From Acrocarpospora pleiomorpha (GTDB lineage Bacteria > Actinomycetota > Actinomycetes > Streptosporangiales > Streptosporangiaceae): a stretch of 64,000 bases of DNA. This document shows positions 36,075 through 44,760 of the stretch, piece by piece. Numbering within the stretch: the stretch's first letter is position 1; each line of letters opens with the position of its first letter. The stretch is from the NCBI RefSeq assembly GCF_009687885.1, contig NZ_BLAF01000081.1:1242-65241 (forward strand), given 5' to 3'. The position numbers and the translations under genes are program-made. A model generated the notes under the pieces. That model searched no databases. It was given only the letters and a program-made list of their open reading frames with translations, and was not told the origin of the DNA.

Positions 36075-37280
36075 ATGCGTAAGAAGTTCGCGGTTGTAGC
36101 CGCCGTCATGTCACTGTCGACGGCCGCCGCCTGTGGCTCGGACGGGGGAACGAGCAGTGTCAACGATCACGTGATCGAAATCGGGGCCGTGCTGTCTTTG
36201 ACCGGCCCCTTCGCCGCCCAGGGCGAGGCCCATCTGGGCAGCATCAAGCTGGGGATCGACCAGGTGACCAAGGCCGGTGGCATCACCGTCAACGGCCAGA
36301 AGTACACCTTCGCCGTGACGACGAAGGACTCGGCCAGCGACCCCGCGAAAGCGACGGCAGGGGTCCTGGGCATGATCCGCGACGAGGGGGTCAAGTACCT
36401 GATCGGGCCGGCCGACACCCCGTCGGTGGTCGCGGCGGAGTCCGTGGTCACCAAGCAGGACGTGCTGTGGCTGGCCGGGTCGACCTACATCTCCGGCCGG
36501 CTGGAGGCGAAGGCCGGTGACCCGGCCTTCGCGAAGATCTTCGGTACGAACCCGAGCGCGGCCACGGTGTTCCCGGCCGCCGTGAACGGGGCGCTGCAGT
36601 ACCAGCCCGGCACGAAGACGGCCGCGATCGTGTGGCCGTCCGGGGCCGCGTCCGACCCCTACGTCGAGCTCATCGAGAAGGCCTTCGCCGCCAAGGGGGT
36701 CGACGTCGTGGACAAGCTGCGTTTCGACATCGCGAGCACCGACTTCTCCGGCATTCTCACCAAGCTCAAGTCGTACAAGCCGGATATCGTCTTCACGGGC
36801 ACCACCAGTGGGGCGGTTCAGGCCTTCGCCTCCCAGGCCGTGCAGCTCGGCAGCCCGTTCGGCAGCATGATCGTCTTGGGGGCGACCGCCGGAACCGGAC
36901 TGACGGGGAACAACGGCAAACCCCTTCCCTTCCCGTACATGTACATCATGAACCGGGGCCTGGACCCGTACACCGGCAACCCGGACGTCACCCAGCTGTT
37001 CCAGCAGTACGAGCAGGTCAACGGCAAGCCGCCGGCCCTGGACGCGCAGCTGTACGCGACGGAGTTCACCTCCTCCATCAACGCTCTCGCCAGGGCCATG
37101 GAGAAGGCGGGAACCGTCGACGACCCCGACGCGGTGGCCAAGGCGCTCAAGACGGTGAGCGTCAACGCGGGGAACGGCGACGTCTCCTTCGCCCAGAACG
37201 GGGTGCTGCAGGCACCCATCGCGGTCTGCGAACTCCGCGACGGAGACGGCACCTGCAAGCTGGTCACGCCCGGACAGTGA
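36075..37280 (+). CDS. Liv-type ABC substrate-binding lipoprotein
   Basis: 401-residue type I periplasmic-binding fold (LivK family) with signal peptide and lipobox AAAC (Cys20). Family N-terminal IGAVLSLTGPFAAQG. ATG 36075 is preceded by AAAGGAG. The binding-site residues do not let me name the ligand. It is the fourth transporter gene, followed by a perfect hairpin that may lower expression of the enzymes behind it. Confidence 0.92.
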   Translation: MRKKFAVVAAVMSLSTAAACGSDGGTSSVNDHVIEIGAVLSLTGPFAAQGEAHLGSIKLGIDQVTKAGGITVNGQKYTFAVTTKDSASDPAKATAGVLGMIRDEGVKYLIGPADTPSVVAAESVVTKQDVLWLAGSTYISGRLEAKAGDPAFAKIFGTNPSAATVFPAAVNGALQYQPGTKTAAIVWPSGAASDPYVELIEKAFAAKGVDVVDKLRFDIASTDFSGILTKLKSYKPDIVFTGTTSGAVQAFASQAVQLGSPFGSMIVLGATAGTGLTGNNGKPLPFPYMYIMNRGLDPYTGNPDVTQLFQQYEQVNGKPPALDAQLYATEFTSSINALARAMEKAGTVDDPDAVAKALKTVSVNAGNGDVSFAQNGVLQAPIAVCELRDGDGTCKLVTPGQ

Positions 37281-37290
37281 ATTGGAGACC

Positions 37291-37321
37291 GATGACCTGC
37301 GCGAAACTCGCGCAGGTCATC
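37291..37321 (+). terminator. Perfect 14-bp hairpin between transporter and SDR genes
   Basis: GATGACCTGCGCGA, three-base loop, then the exact complement. It begins ten bases after the binding-protein stop. No T-run. It could be a partial terminator or an mRNA 3'-end protector that sets a higher level for the binding protein than for the enzymes. Confidence 0.7.
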
Positions 37322-37344
37322 CGGATCGAGTGCCAGGAGTGATG

Positions 37345-38157
37345 ATGAGTTTCGAGCCCATGGTGGACGGCGTCGCGATCGTGACCGGCGCGGGGTCGAG
37401 CGGACCGGGCTTCGGCACGGGCAAGGCGAGTGCGGTGCTGCTGGCCAGGTCCGGGTGCGGCGTCGTCGTCCTCGACAGCGTGGCGGAGCGGACCAGGGAG
37501 ACGGTCGAGCTCATCGAGTCGGAGGGCGGTCGCGCGGTCGGCTGCGTGGGCGACGTCCGCGACCCGGCCGTCGCCCGGCGCGCCGTGGACACCGCGGTGG
37601 ACACGTTCGGAAGTCTCACGACCTTGGTCAACAACGTCGGCGTCTTCCGTTCCGGCACGCTCGCGGCCATGACCGACGAGGACCTGGAGCTGCACCTGGG
37701 GGTCAATCTCAAGGGCACGCTCTTCCTGATCCGGGCCGCGGTACCGGCCATGGCCGCGTCAGGTGGCGGTTCGGTGGTGAACATCAGTTCGATCGCCGCC
37801 CATCGCGGGGTGTCGAGTTCGGGCACCGTCGCCTACACCGCCTCCAAGGGCGCCATCGAGGCGGTCGCCACCGTCCTCGCCGCCGAGCTCGGGCCGCAGG
37901 GCATCCGGGTCAACACCGTGGTGCCGGGTACTCTCGACACCCCGCTGCTGCGGATGACCCTGACCCCGGAGCAGATCGCCGACCGCCAGCGCACCGCCCC
38001 GCTGGGACCGGGCGGCGACGCCTGGGATGTCGCCAGGGCCGTGGTGTTCTTCGCGAGCCCGTGGGCCCGCTGGGTCTCGGGCGCGATCATCCCGGTGGAC
38101 GGCGGATTCCTGACCACCTCGCCCGCCATGTTCACGGGGGCGGTCGACACGAAGTGA
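37345..38157 (+). CDS. SDR family oxidoreductase
   Basis: 270-residue short-chain dehydrogenase. The N-terminal nucleotide loop is extended (TGAGSSGPGFGTGKA rather than TGxxxGIG). NNVG motif, catalytic Ser in NISSIAA, and Tyr164/Lys168 in YTASK. C-terminal VDGGF. ATG 37345 is five bases after AGGAG; ATG 37342 is possible. Probably oxidises a hydroxyl group of the island's substrate. Confidence 0.9.
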   Translation: MSFEPMVDGVAIVTGAGSSGPGFGTGKASAVLLARSGCGVVVLDSVAERTRETVELIESEGGRAVGCVGDVRDPAVARRAVDTAVDTFGSLTTLVNNVGVFRSGTLAAMTDEDLELHLGVNLKGTLFLIRAAVPAMAASGGGSVVNISSIAAHRGVSSSGTVAYTASKGAIEAVATVLAAELGPQGIRVNTVVPGTLDTPLLRMTLTPEQIADRQRTAPLGPGGDAWDVARAVVFFASPWARWVSGAIIPVDGGFLTTSPAMFTGAVDTK

Positions 38158-38197
38158 GCCCGCCCGACCCCTTGCCCTCTGAGAGAAAGGCCTCGAT

Positions 38198-39280
38198 ATG
38201 AAGTTCGCACTGTTCCAATCGCCGCACACGCCGCCCGAGCGCACGCCTCGTGAGGTGTACGACTGGGTCGTCGGCCAGGCCGTCGTGGCCGACCAGGCCG
38301 GCCTCACGGAGTACTGGGTGGGTGAGCATGCGACGGTGGCATGGGAGCCGGTCCCGAACCCCGAGATCATCCTCGCCGCCGCGGCGGCGAGGACCGAGCG
38401 CATCAAGCTCTGCCCGGGGGCCCACCTGCTTCCCTACCACCACCCCGCGTCCCTCGCCGTGCAGGTCTCCTGGCTGACGCATCTCGCGGAAGGCCGCTAC
38501 ATCCTCGGGGTCGGCGCCGGCGCCTACCCGTCGGACGCCGCCCTGCGCGGCCTCACCGACATGCGGGGCAACCACGACATGGTGGTGGAGGCTCTGGAGA
38601 TCATGGAGAAGGTCTGGGCGGCCGAGCCGTTCCACCACGAGGGGAAATTCTGGAAGGCGGGTTATCCGCAGACCAAGGAGGGACAGCTTCCACTCCGCGA
38701 CGTCCGGCCGTACGGCGGCAAGGTCGAGATCGCCATGGCCGGCACGAGCTCGCCGTCGAAGTCCCTGGCGTTCGCGGGCTCGCGCGGCTACATCCCGCTC
38801 TCGGTCTTCTCCGGCAACGAGAGGGTCGCGCAGCACTGGGCCACGTTCTCGGAGGCCGCCGAGGCGGCCGGCCACACGGTCGACCGGTCCATGCTCCGGG
38901 TGCAGCGCGACGTCTTCGTCGCCGAGACGGACAAGGAGGCGCGCAAGTGGGCCATCGAGGGCGGCCTGGGCTACGCGTGGAGTCGGATCCTCCTTCCGCA
39001 CTTCAAGCGGCTGGGGCTGCTGGATGGCCTGGTCCAGGGCGTGGCCGATCCTCTCAGCGTCGACCTGGACTACCTCGCCGACCACGTCTGGATCGTCGGA
39101 TCCCCCGACACCGTCGCCGAGAAGCTGGCCGCCTGCCTTGAGGAGAGCGGGGGGTGGGGCACCACCCTCGTCCCCGGACACAACTACGCCGCCAATCCGG
39201 AGCCCTGGAATGAGTCGCTCCGGCTGATGGCCGCGGAGGTGGCTCCGAGGCTGCGAAAGCTCGCCCCGGCCGCCGACTGA
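38198..39280 (+). CDS. LLM-class flavin-dependent oxidoreductase
   Basis: 360-residue luciferase-like barrel protein, either an FMN monooxygenase or an F420 oxidoreductase. MKFALFQSPHTPP, EYWVGEH, LPYHHPASLAVQV (typical GxxHPxxxA region) and EGRYILGVGAGAYPSD are the family blocks. ATG 38198 after GAGAAAGG. A flavin reductase gene lies two genes downstream, so a two-component FMN monooxygenase is the simplest reading. Confidence 0.9.
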   Translation: MKFALFQSPHTPPERTPREVYDWVVGQAVVADQAGLTEYWVGEHATVAWEPVPNPEIILAAAAARTERIKLCPGAHLLPYHHPASLAVQVSWLTHLAEGRYILGVGAGAYPSDAALRGLTDMRGNHDMVVEALEIMEKVWAAEPFHHEGKFWKAGYPQTKEGQLPLRDVRPYGGKVEIAMAGTSSPSKSLAFAGSRGYIPLSVFSGNERVAQHWATFSEAAEAAGHTVDRSMLRVQRDVFVAETDKEARKWAIEGGLGYAWSRILLPHFKRLGLLDGLVQGVADPLSVDLDYLADHVWIVGSPDTVAEKLAACLEESGGWGTTLVPGHNYAANPEPWNESLRLMAAEVAPRLRKLAPAAD

Positions 39281-39317
39281 TCGTCTACCCGTCTCCACAA
39301 CCGTCAAAGGAGCGCAC

Positions 39318-39695
39318 ATGACCCAAGAGGAACTGCTGGCCGTGGCCAACGCGTACGTGGAGTGCTACAACTCCGACGACCTTGCCACGATGAAGACGCT
39401 GATGAGCGAGGACGTCGAGGTCACCCACCACAACCGGGGGGTGCACCGGATCGGCCGGGACATCGTCTTCGCCGGCAAGGAAGGCGCCGCGGCCGTCATC
39501 CCCGACAAGCATTTCCGCGATCGCCGGCGCATTGTCGCCTTCGACGACGTGGTCCTCATCGAACACACCTGGGCGGCCACCGCCAAGGCCGACATGCCCG
39601 GCTTCGCCAAGGCGGGCGAGTCGATCGAGCTCGAACTCTGCACCGTCATGACCATCCAGGACGGCAAGATCGTCAAGTACGACGACTACGGGTGA
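39318..39695 (+). CDS. NTF2/SnoaL-like small protein
   Basis: 125-residue cone-shaped NTF2-like fold: N-terminal helices (ANAYVECYNSDDL), a beta core with the pattern ELCTVMTIQDGKIVKYDDY. Relatives act as isomerases, dehydratases or hydrolases on small polyketide- or steroid-like ligands. ATG 39318 after AAAGGAG. Placed between the LLM oxidoreductase and the flavin reductase, it may process the oxygenated product. Confidence 0.85.
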   Translation: MTQEELLAVANAYVECYNSDDLATMKTLMSEDVEVTHHNRGVHRIGRDIVFAGKEGAAAVIPDKHFRDRRRIVAFDDVVLIEHTWAATAKADMPGFAKAGESIELELCTVMTIQDGKIVKYDDYG

Positions 39696-39744
39696 GCACA
39701 AGGGACGCCGGACGGGAAGAGCGAGCGGAAGGAGAGGTGCGACG

Positions 39745-40929
39745 ATGACCATCGATGGTCCCGCGTTCCGGCGGGCGCTGGGGCGGCATCCGACAGGAGT
39801 GGCCCTGGTGACCGCCATGGACGCCGCCGGAGATCCGGTCGGCATGATCGTCGGGACGTTCTCGTCGGTATCCCTGGATCCGCCGCTCGTGAGCTTCATG
39901 CCTGACCGGTCGTCCACCACCTTTCCGAAGATCAGAAATGCGGTGCGCTTCGCGGTCAACGTGCTGAGCTCGGAGCAGGCCGAAGTGTGCCGCTCCTTCG
40001 CGGCCCGCTACCCGGACCGCTGGGACCGGATCGCCTGGCAGCCCACGCCGGGAGGCGCTCCATCGCTTCCCGACGCGCTGTTGTGGGTCGAGTGTGAGCA
40101 CTACGCGGTGCACGAGGCGGGGGACCACCACATCGTCATCGGGCGGGTCACGGCGCTGGGTGAAGGCAGCGACGCGCCGCCACTGGTGTTCTTCCGCGGC
40201 GGCTACGGGCAGTTCACACCGGCGTCTCTCGTTCTCGCCCCCGAGATCGACCTGCTCCCGCAGATCCGGCTCGCCGACCTGGCCCGAGCGGAGATGGAAC
40301 AGATCGCCCAGCGCACCGGTTTCGAGTGTGTCGCCCAGGCGCTGCTGGGCGATGAGCTCGTCTTCATCGCGAGCGCGGGCGTCAGCCCGCACGGCCACGC
40401 GCCCACTCGCGTGGGGCTGCGAATCCCGTTGGTTCCGCCACGGGGCGGTCTGTTCGCCGCCTGGCAACCGCAGGAGAACCTGCGGTGGAGCCGCCGGTTC
40501 CGGCACATGGGTGAGACACCCGCCGGTTGGTCCCGGATGCTCCACCGCATCAGGGAACGCGGCTGGTCGATCTGGCTGGCCGACGACTCCGCCGAGCTCG
40601 ATCGGCTGTTCGACGCGGCCTCCGGGGGTGAGATCACGACCGACCTGGTGGAGCGCGTGTCCCAGGCGATCGACAGACTCGAGGCATCCGTCGAACCGGC
40701 TGACCTCGACCCCGGGGAGCGTTGCGCGGTGCGGTTCCTCGGCGCTCCCGTCTTCGGGACCGACGGCAGGGTGCAACTCGCCCTCCGGCTTCTGGGGCTG
40801 CCGCCGGAGATGTCCTGGGCGCACATGCGGGACCTGGCCGTGCAGCTGGTCGCGGCCGCCGATCGTGTCTCGCGACTGCTGGGCGTCGATCCGGACGCCT
40901 GCCGTGCGCGCGACGCCCTCCCGGCCTGA
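39745..40929 (+). CDS. Flavin reductase fused to IclR-type effector domain
   Basis: 394 residues. About 1-160 is a flavin-reductase-like FMN domain (ALGRHPTGVALVTA; TFSSVSLDPPLVSF) able to supply reduced FMN to the LLM enzyme. About 175-390 matches the ligand-binding domain of IclR regulators (RTGFECVAQALLGDELVFIA; IRERGW; GAPVFGTDGRV; AADRVSRLLG), but the DNA-binding HTH is absent. The extra domain may sense the substrate and gate reductase activity. ATG 39745 follows GGAGAGG. It overlaps the MFS gene by one base. Confidence 0.87.
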   Translation: MTIDGPAFRRALGRHPTGVALVTAMDAAGDPVGMIVGTFSSVSLDPPLVSFMPDRSSTTFPKIRNAVRFAVNVLSSEQAEVCRSFAARYPDRWDRIAWQPTPGGAPSLPDALLWVECEHYAVHEAGDHHIVIGRVTALGEGSDAPPLVFFRGGYGQFTPASLVLAPEIDLLPQIRLADLARAEMEQIAQRTGFECVAQALLGDELVFIASAGVSPHGHAPTRVGLRIPLVPPRGGLFAAWQPQENLRWSRRFRHMGETPAGWSRMLHRIRERGWSIWLADDSAELDRLFDAASGGEITTDLVERVSQAIDRLEASVEPADLDPGERCAVRFLGAPVFGTDGRVQLALRLLGLPPEMSWAHMRDLAVQLVAAADRVSRLLGVDPDACRARDALPA

Positions 40930-42080
40930 TGCGGCGTGCGTCAGGGGTCGCCGTCATCGTTGTCGCCGCGATCGCCGTCGACATCTCGACAGTCATCCTG
41001 GTCGCGCTCCTGGGGGTCGTCGGGCATCAGCTGCCCGGAGGCCAGCCGACCTGGGTCGTCGGAGTGGCCGTGGCCGCGTACTTCCTGGGCGGAAGTCTCG
41101 CCGCGGCCGTGCTGGGCAGGCGGCTGGAGGCCATCGGGCCACGCAGAGTCGCCTCGGCGGCCACCATCGTCAGCGCGGTGGCACTGCTCGCCGTCGCCCT
41201 GGGCGGCCAGTGGCCGCCCGTCCTGCTGCTGGCGAGCGTCGCCTCGGGAGCGGCATTCGGCCTCACCCTGCCCTCGACGAACGCCGTTCTGGACGGGGTG
41301 GTCAGCCCCCGGCGACTGGTGGTGGTGCTCTGCGTCAAGCAGGCCGCCATCCCGATCGGGCTTATGACCTCGGCCTACGCGAGCACTGTCGTGAGCGGAA
41401 TCGGCTGGCGGGCGCCCTTCGCCATCGCGGCGGCGCTGTCGCTCGCCACCGTGGTCGGCTTCCGCGCCGTCCTCCCGGCTCGGCCGCCCGCGTCACGTCC
41501 CCTGACGTCCGCGTACGGGCCGTCGGCCGAGCGCCGGCTCACCGCGCTCGGCTGGGTGACGCTGCTGGCCTCGCTCCTGCCGGGAGCGCTCACCGGGTAC
41601 GCGTTCGCCGGGCTTACGGCCGCCGGGTTCGCGAACCAGGACGCGGCGCACCTGCTCATCGTGGCGAACGTCCTCGGGATCGCGTCGCGGATCGTCTCCG
41701 GGCTCCTGGTCCAGGCTCGCCCGGAGCTCACGGACCTGGCGCTGGCCGGCATGATCCTTACTGGCGGAGGGGGCGCCCTGCTCCTGGCCATCGGGCAGGC
41801 GACCGCGTCGGCCGTGGGGATCCTGGTCGCCTTCACCTTCGGCTGGGGATGGTCGGGGCTGATGTTCACCAGCGCGATTCGCAGAGGGCTGGGACGGCCA
41901 GCCATGGCCGGCGCGGTGGTTCAGTCCGGAGGGATGCTCGGTTCCGCCACCGGACCGCTCGTGATGGCCGTCACCAGCGGTGTCAGCGAGCCACGGCTCG
42001 GGTGGCTCCTGGTCGGCGGCCTCGCTGTCGCCTCCGGAGGCATGCTCTCGTGGAGCCTGCTCGTCCCCCGCGGCCGGTGA
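40929..42080 (+). CDS. MFS transporter
   Basis: 383-residue hydrophobic protein with about 11-12 membrane segments and an MFS loop 2-3 motif variant (GRRLEAIGPRR). ATG 40929 shares its A with the stop of the reductase gene. Likely a secondary importer or an exporter for an intermediate of the pathway. It ends directly against the convergent GntR gene (42081). Confidence 0.85.
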   Translation: MRRASGVAVIVVAAIAVDISTVILVALLGVVGHQLPGGQPTWVVGVAVAAYFLGGSLAAAVLGRRLEAIGPRRVASAATIVSAVALLAVALGGQWPPVLLLASVASGAAFGLTLPSTNAVLDGVVSPRRLVVVLCVKQAAIPIGLMTSAYASTVVSGIGWRAPFAIAAALSLATVVGFRAVLPARPPASRPLTSAYGPSAERRLTALGWVTLLASLLPGALTGYAFAGLTAAGFANQDAAHLLIVANVLGIASRIVSGLLVQARPELTDLALAGMILTGGGGALLLAIGQATASAVGILVAFTFGWGWSGLMFTSAIRRGLGRPAMAGAVVQSGGMLGSATGPLVMAVTSGVSEPRLGWLLVGGLAVASGGMLSWSLLVPRGR

Positions 42081-42758
42081 TCACGATGCCCTGGTCTCCT
42101 CAAGCATGTCGATTCCTTTGAGGATGGAGTCGAGGGAGGCGTTGATCATCCTTCGGGTCAGCTCCAGGGCATGCTCGGTGTCGCCCGCCCGGATGGCGGC
42201 GAGCAGTTGCTCGTGGTTGGAGAGGGAGTTCGTGAGATGCGCGGCGTTCTGAACGGCGATATACCTGAAGCGAAGGGTGCGCCGCCAGAGGCCTTCCACG
42301 AGCTCGATCAGCACCTTGTTGCCGCACGCCCGGTCGATGACGCCGCGGAACTCGCCGACCAACTGCAGGTAGGAGTAGGTGTCCGCCACGTCGGCCGCGG
42401 CCCGCATCTGCTTGAGGACCTCGGCCATCCTGTCGGTTTCCGCCTCGGTGAGGTGGGGCATCGCGAGCCTGGTGCACTCGATCTGGACGAGTTCCCGGCA
42501 GGCGTACAGCGCGGCCGCGTCCGCTTTGGCAGGAGGGGCGACCACGGCTCCTCGGCGGGGTTCCATGTGCAGCAGCCCGTCGGCCGCGAGTTTCCGGATC
42601 GCCTCACGGAGCGGGGACCGGCTGACACCCAGCCGTTCGCAGAGCTCGATCTCGTACAGGCGCTGCCCGGGCCGCAGTTCGCCTCGCACGATCATTTCAA
42701 CCAGCCGGTCCATCACGGCGGCGTGCAGCAGCGGAACGTTGAGCGCGTCCTCGCTCAT
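42081..42758 (-). CDS. GntR family regulator (FadR/FCD subfamily)
   Basis: 225 residues: winged HTH at about 10-75 (ELCERLGVSRSPLREAIRKL) and an all-helical FCD effector domain (about 90-215). Of the usual FCD metal ligands, the His expected in the EFH-type motif is Arg here (GEFRGVIDRACGN), while the later His (NHEQLLAAI) is kept, so metal binding may be altered. It is divergent from the MDR gene with operator copy 4 in the 74-bp gap. Best candidate for control of the whole 25-44 kb island, responding to a carboxylic acid. Confidence 0.92.
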   Translation of the reverse strand: MSEDALNVPLLHAAVMDRLVEMIVRGELRPGQRLYEIELCERLGVSRSPLREAIRKLAADGLLHMEPRRGAVVAPPAKADAAALYACRELVQIECTRLAMPHLTEAETDRMAEVLKQMRAAADVADTYSYLQLVGEFRGVIDRACGNKVLIELVEGLWRRTLRFRYIAVQNAAHLTNSLSNHEQLLAAIRAGDTEHALELTRRMINASLDSILKGIDMLEETRAS

Positions 42759-42801
42759 GGGTCGCTCTCCTGTCGAACATCGATCGTGTATGCTTGATTA
42801 T

Positions 42802-42823
42802 TGTATACTGAGTTCAAGATACT
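42802..42823. promoter_or_regulatory. Island operator, copy 4 (GntR/MDR gap)
   Basis: TGTATAC, four bases, then TTCAAGATACT, the same 10-11-mer as in copies 2 and 3. TATACT inside it (42804-42809) is a good -10 box. The site covers the start region of the MDR gene and lies 43 bp from the GntR start, as expected for autoregulation. Confidence 0.7.
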
Positions 42824-42832
42824 GGCGGAACG

Positions 42833-43870
42833 ATGGATCGGATTTCCGACGGCCGGAGAGAAGCGACCGAGATACGACTCCGCGCCTATCCGCCGGACAT
42901 CCTCCGCGAGGAGGACTTCGAGCTCCATCGGGCACCGGTGCCGCGCTCCCTGGAAGCCGGCGAGCTCCTGCTGGCCAACTCGTGGCTGTCCCTCGACGCC
43001 TCGGCCCGCCTTCGCATGCGCGAATCGGATTCGCCGTATATGCCGAGGATCACGTTAGGCGGGCCCATCAGTGGTTTCGCCCTGGGGCGCGTGCTGTCCT
43101 CGCGCCGCTCGGGCTTCGCGGAAGGCGATCTCGTGCTGCACAGCTCCGGCTGGCGGACGCACGCGGTGATTCGCGCTGACGAGACCGGCTGGCGAGGTCC
43201 GCACCGGATCGTCGAGGAGCCGGGCATGTCCGAGGCCGCGTACCTCACCGCGCTGGGTCCCGCCGGTTTGACGGCATACGTCGGGATGGTCAAGCTCTTG
43301 GACCCGCGACCCGGTGACGTCATCTTCGTTTCCGCCGCCGGAGGCGGTATCGGGAGCCTCGCGGTGCAACTCGCGAAGATCGCGGGTGCGCGGGTGGTGG
43401 CCAGTGCGGGGAGCGCCGAGAAGCGGGACCTCGTCCTGGGGTTGGGCGCGGACGTGGCGCTCGACCGACGTGTTCCCGACCTGTCCGCGGCACTCAGAAC
43501 GGCGGCTCCTGGCGGCATTCACGGATACTTCGACTGCGTGGGAGGGCCGGAGCTCGAAGCGGCGATCGACAACGCCCGGCCTGGGGCCCGCATTGTGATG
43601 TGCGGGACGGTGTCGAACTATGACACCCAGTCAGGTTCCCTCCCGCGAAACCTTTTTGCCATCGTCGCCAAGGAACTATCGGTGAAGGGCTATCTGACCA
43701 GGTCCTACGCCGAACTCCTGCCCACCGTCCAAGCGGAGATGGCGAAACTGGTCCGCGACGGACGTCTGCGGGATCGGGTCACCATCCTGAAGGGGATCGA
43801 CAGCGTGCCCCGCGCCTTCGTGAGTTTGTTCCGGGGAGAACATGTCGGGAAGCTGCTGATCCAGCTCTGA
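42833..43870 (+). CDS. MDR family NADPH-dependent reductase
   Basis: 345-residue medium-chain reductase without zinc ligands, of the leukotriene-B4-dehydrogenase/CurA type, which reduces alkenals and enones. N-terminal substrate-tunnel domain (LLLANSWLSLDASARLRM), then a Rossmann domain with AAGGGIGSLAVQLAK (about 168-182) and YFDCVGG. ATG 42833 lies nine bases after the operator, implying a very short 5' leader. Confidence 0.9.
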   Translation: MDRISDGRREATEIRLRAYPPDILREEDFELHRAPVPRSLEAGELLLANSWLSLDASARLRMRESDSPYMPRITLGGPISGFALGRVLSSRRSGFAEGDLVLHSSGWRTHAVIRADETGWRGPHRIVEEPGMSEAAYLTALGPAGLTAYVGMVKLLDPRPGDVIFVSAAGGGIGSLAVQLAKIAGARVVASAGSAEKRDLVLGLGADVALDRRVPDLSAALRTAAPGGIHGYFDCVGGPELEAAIDNARPGARIVMCGTVSNYDTQSGSLPRNLFAIVAKELSVKGYLTRSYAELLPTVQAEMAKLVRDGRLRDRVTILKGIDSVPRAFVSLFRGEHVGKLLIQL

Positions 43871-44015
43871 GGCCGGCTTCGGTCGGGTTCAGCCGTTGAG
43901 GAGTCGCTCGGTTTCGCGCCACAGCCGGGGAGATCTTCGATGCCGAGGACTTCCTGCGGTCGCTGCCGCTGGACGAACTGGGCCACGGGTGACCTCTGGC
44001 CGCGAACCGACGCAA

Positions 44016-44048
44016 CAAGACGCCCATCCGTTGCGGATGGGCGTCTTG
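44016..44048 (-). terminator. Terminator of the DoxX gene
   Basis: 15-bp perfect stem CAAGACGCCCATCCG with a three-base loop, beginning 11 bases after the DoxX stop on the minus strand and followed by TTG. No gene is visible between 43871 and 44015. Confidence 0.85.
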
Positions 44049-44058
44049 GGAGACTTGG

Positions 44059-44616
44059 CTACTTGAGGATCGGGTACTTCTGGACGATCGCGGTGCGCGA
44101 CCACCAGGCGCCGATGCCGAGGGTGTTGCCGGCGGAGGTGAGGGCGAGGCCGATGAGGACGACGGCGTAGATGAGGTGTTCGTCCAGGAAGGGGTTGTTG
44201 GCGAGGGGGAGTTCGGCGGCCCACATGAAGATCAGGAGCAGGGAGCCGGTGGCGGCGGCGATGCGCATTCCGGCGCCGGTGATGAGGGCGGCGCCGATGC
44301 CGAGCAGGCCGAGCATGAACAGCCAGTCGACCCAGGCCTGTCCGGCCAGGCTGGAGAAGAATCCGCCGAGGGCGTTCTCGCCGGTGCCCTTGAGGAAGCC
44401 GGTGGTGGGGCTGCCGCCGTTGATCCAGGAGCGGGCGGCGGGGGTCGCCAGGCCCCAGCCGAAGGCCTTGTCGAGGAAGGCCCACAGGAAGACCCAGCCG
44501 AGGGAGATGCGCGCGACGGCCCAGACGTAGTCCACCGTGCGTGCCGCGCTGGACGGCGTGTGCGAGTTGAAAGTGCGGGGGATGTGGACGGTGCGGCGTC
44601 CTTCGGTGGTGGCCAT
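44059..44616 (-). CDS. DoxX family membrane protein
   Basis: 185-residue protein with four membrane segments. ARISLGWVFLWAFLDKAFGW is the DoxX first helix with the conserved charged residue; GFFSSLAGQAWVDWLFMLGL follows. DoxX-type proteins belong to membrane redox complexes. ATG 44616 after AAGGGA. The promoter contains a DosR-like box, so it may be induced by low oxygen or redox stress. Confidence 0.87.
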   Translation of the reverse strand: MATTEGRRTVHIPRTFNSHTPSSAARTVDYVWAVARISLGWVFLWAFLDKAFGWGLATPAARSWINGGSPTTGFLKGTGENALGGFFSSLAGQAWVDWLFMLGLLGIGAALITGAGMRIAAATGSLLLIFMWAAELPLANNPFLDEHLIYAVVLIGLALTSAGNTLGIGAWWSRTAIVQKYPILK

Positions 44617-44736
44617 GGTGAGTCCCTTTTAAGAGCGGTCCTTGTCTTGTTCTCGCACCCCAATAACACCCTTTTCTCAGATCAATGCTTAGGGCTGGAG
44701 GACTCGCGCGGCGGGCCCGCTAGGCCCGTTCCGGAC

Positions 44737-44750
44737 GGGACTTTCGGCCC
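44737..44750. promoter_or_regulatory. DosR-like box 1
   Basis: GGGACTTTCGGCCC, close to the mycobacterial DosR/DevR pattern GGGACTNNNGNCCC. It shares CGGGACTTTCGGC exactly with box 2. It lies 120 bp upstream of the DoxX start. Confidence 0.6.
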
Positions 44751-44760
44751 TGGATCAGCA

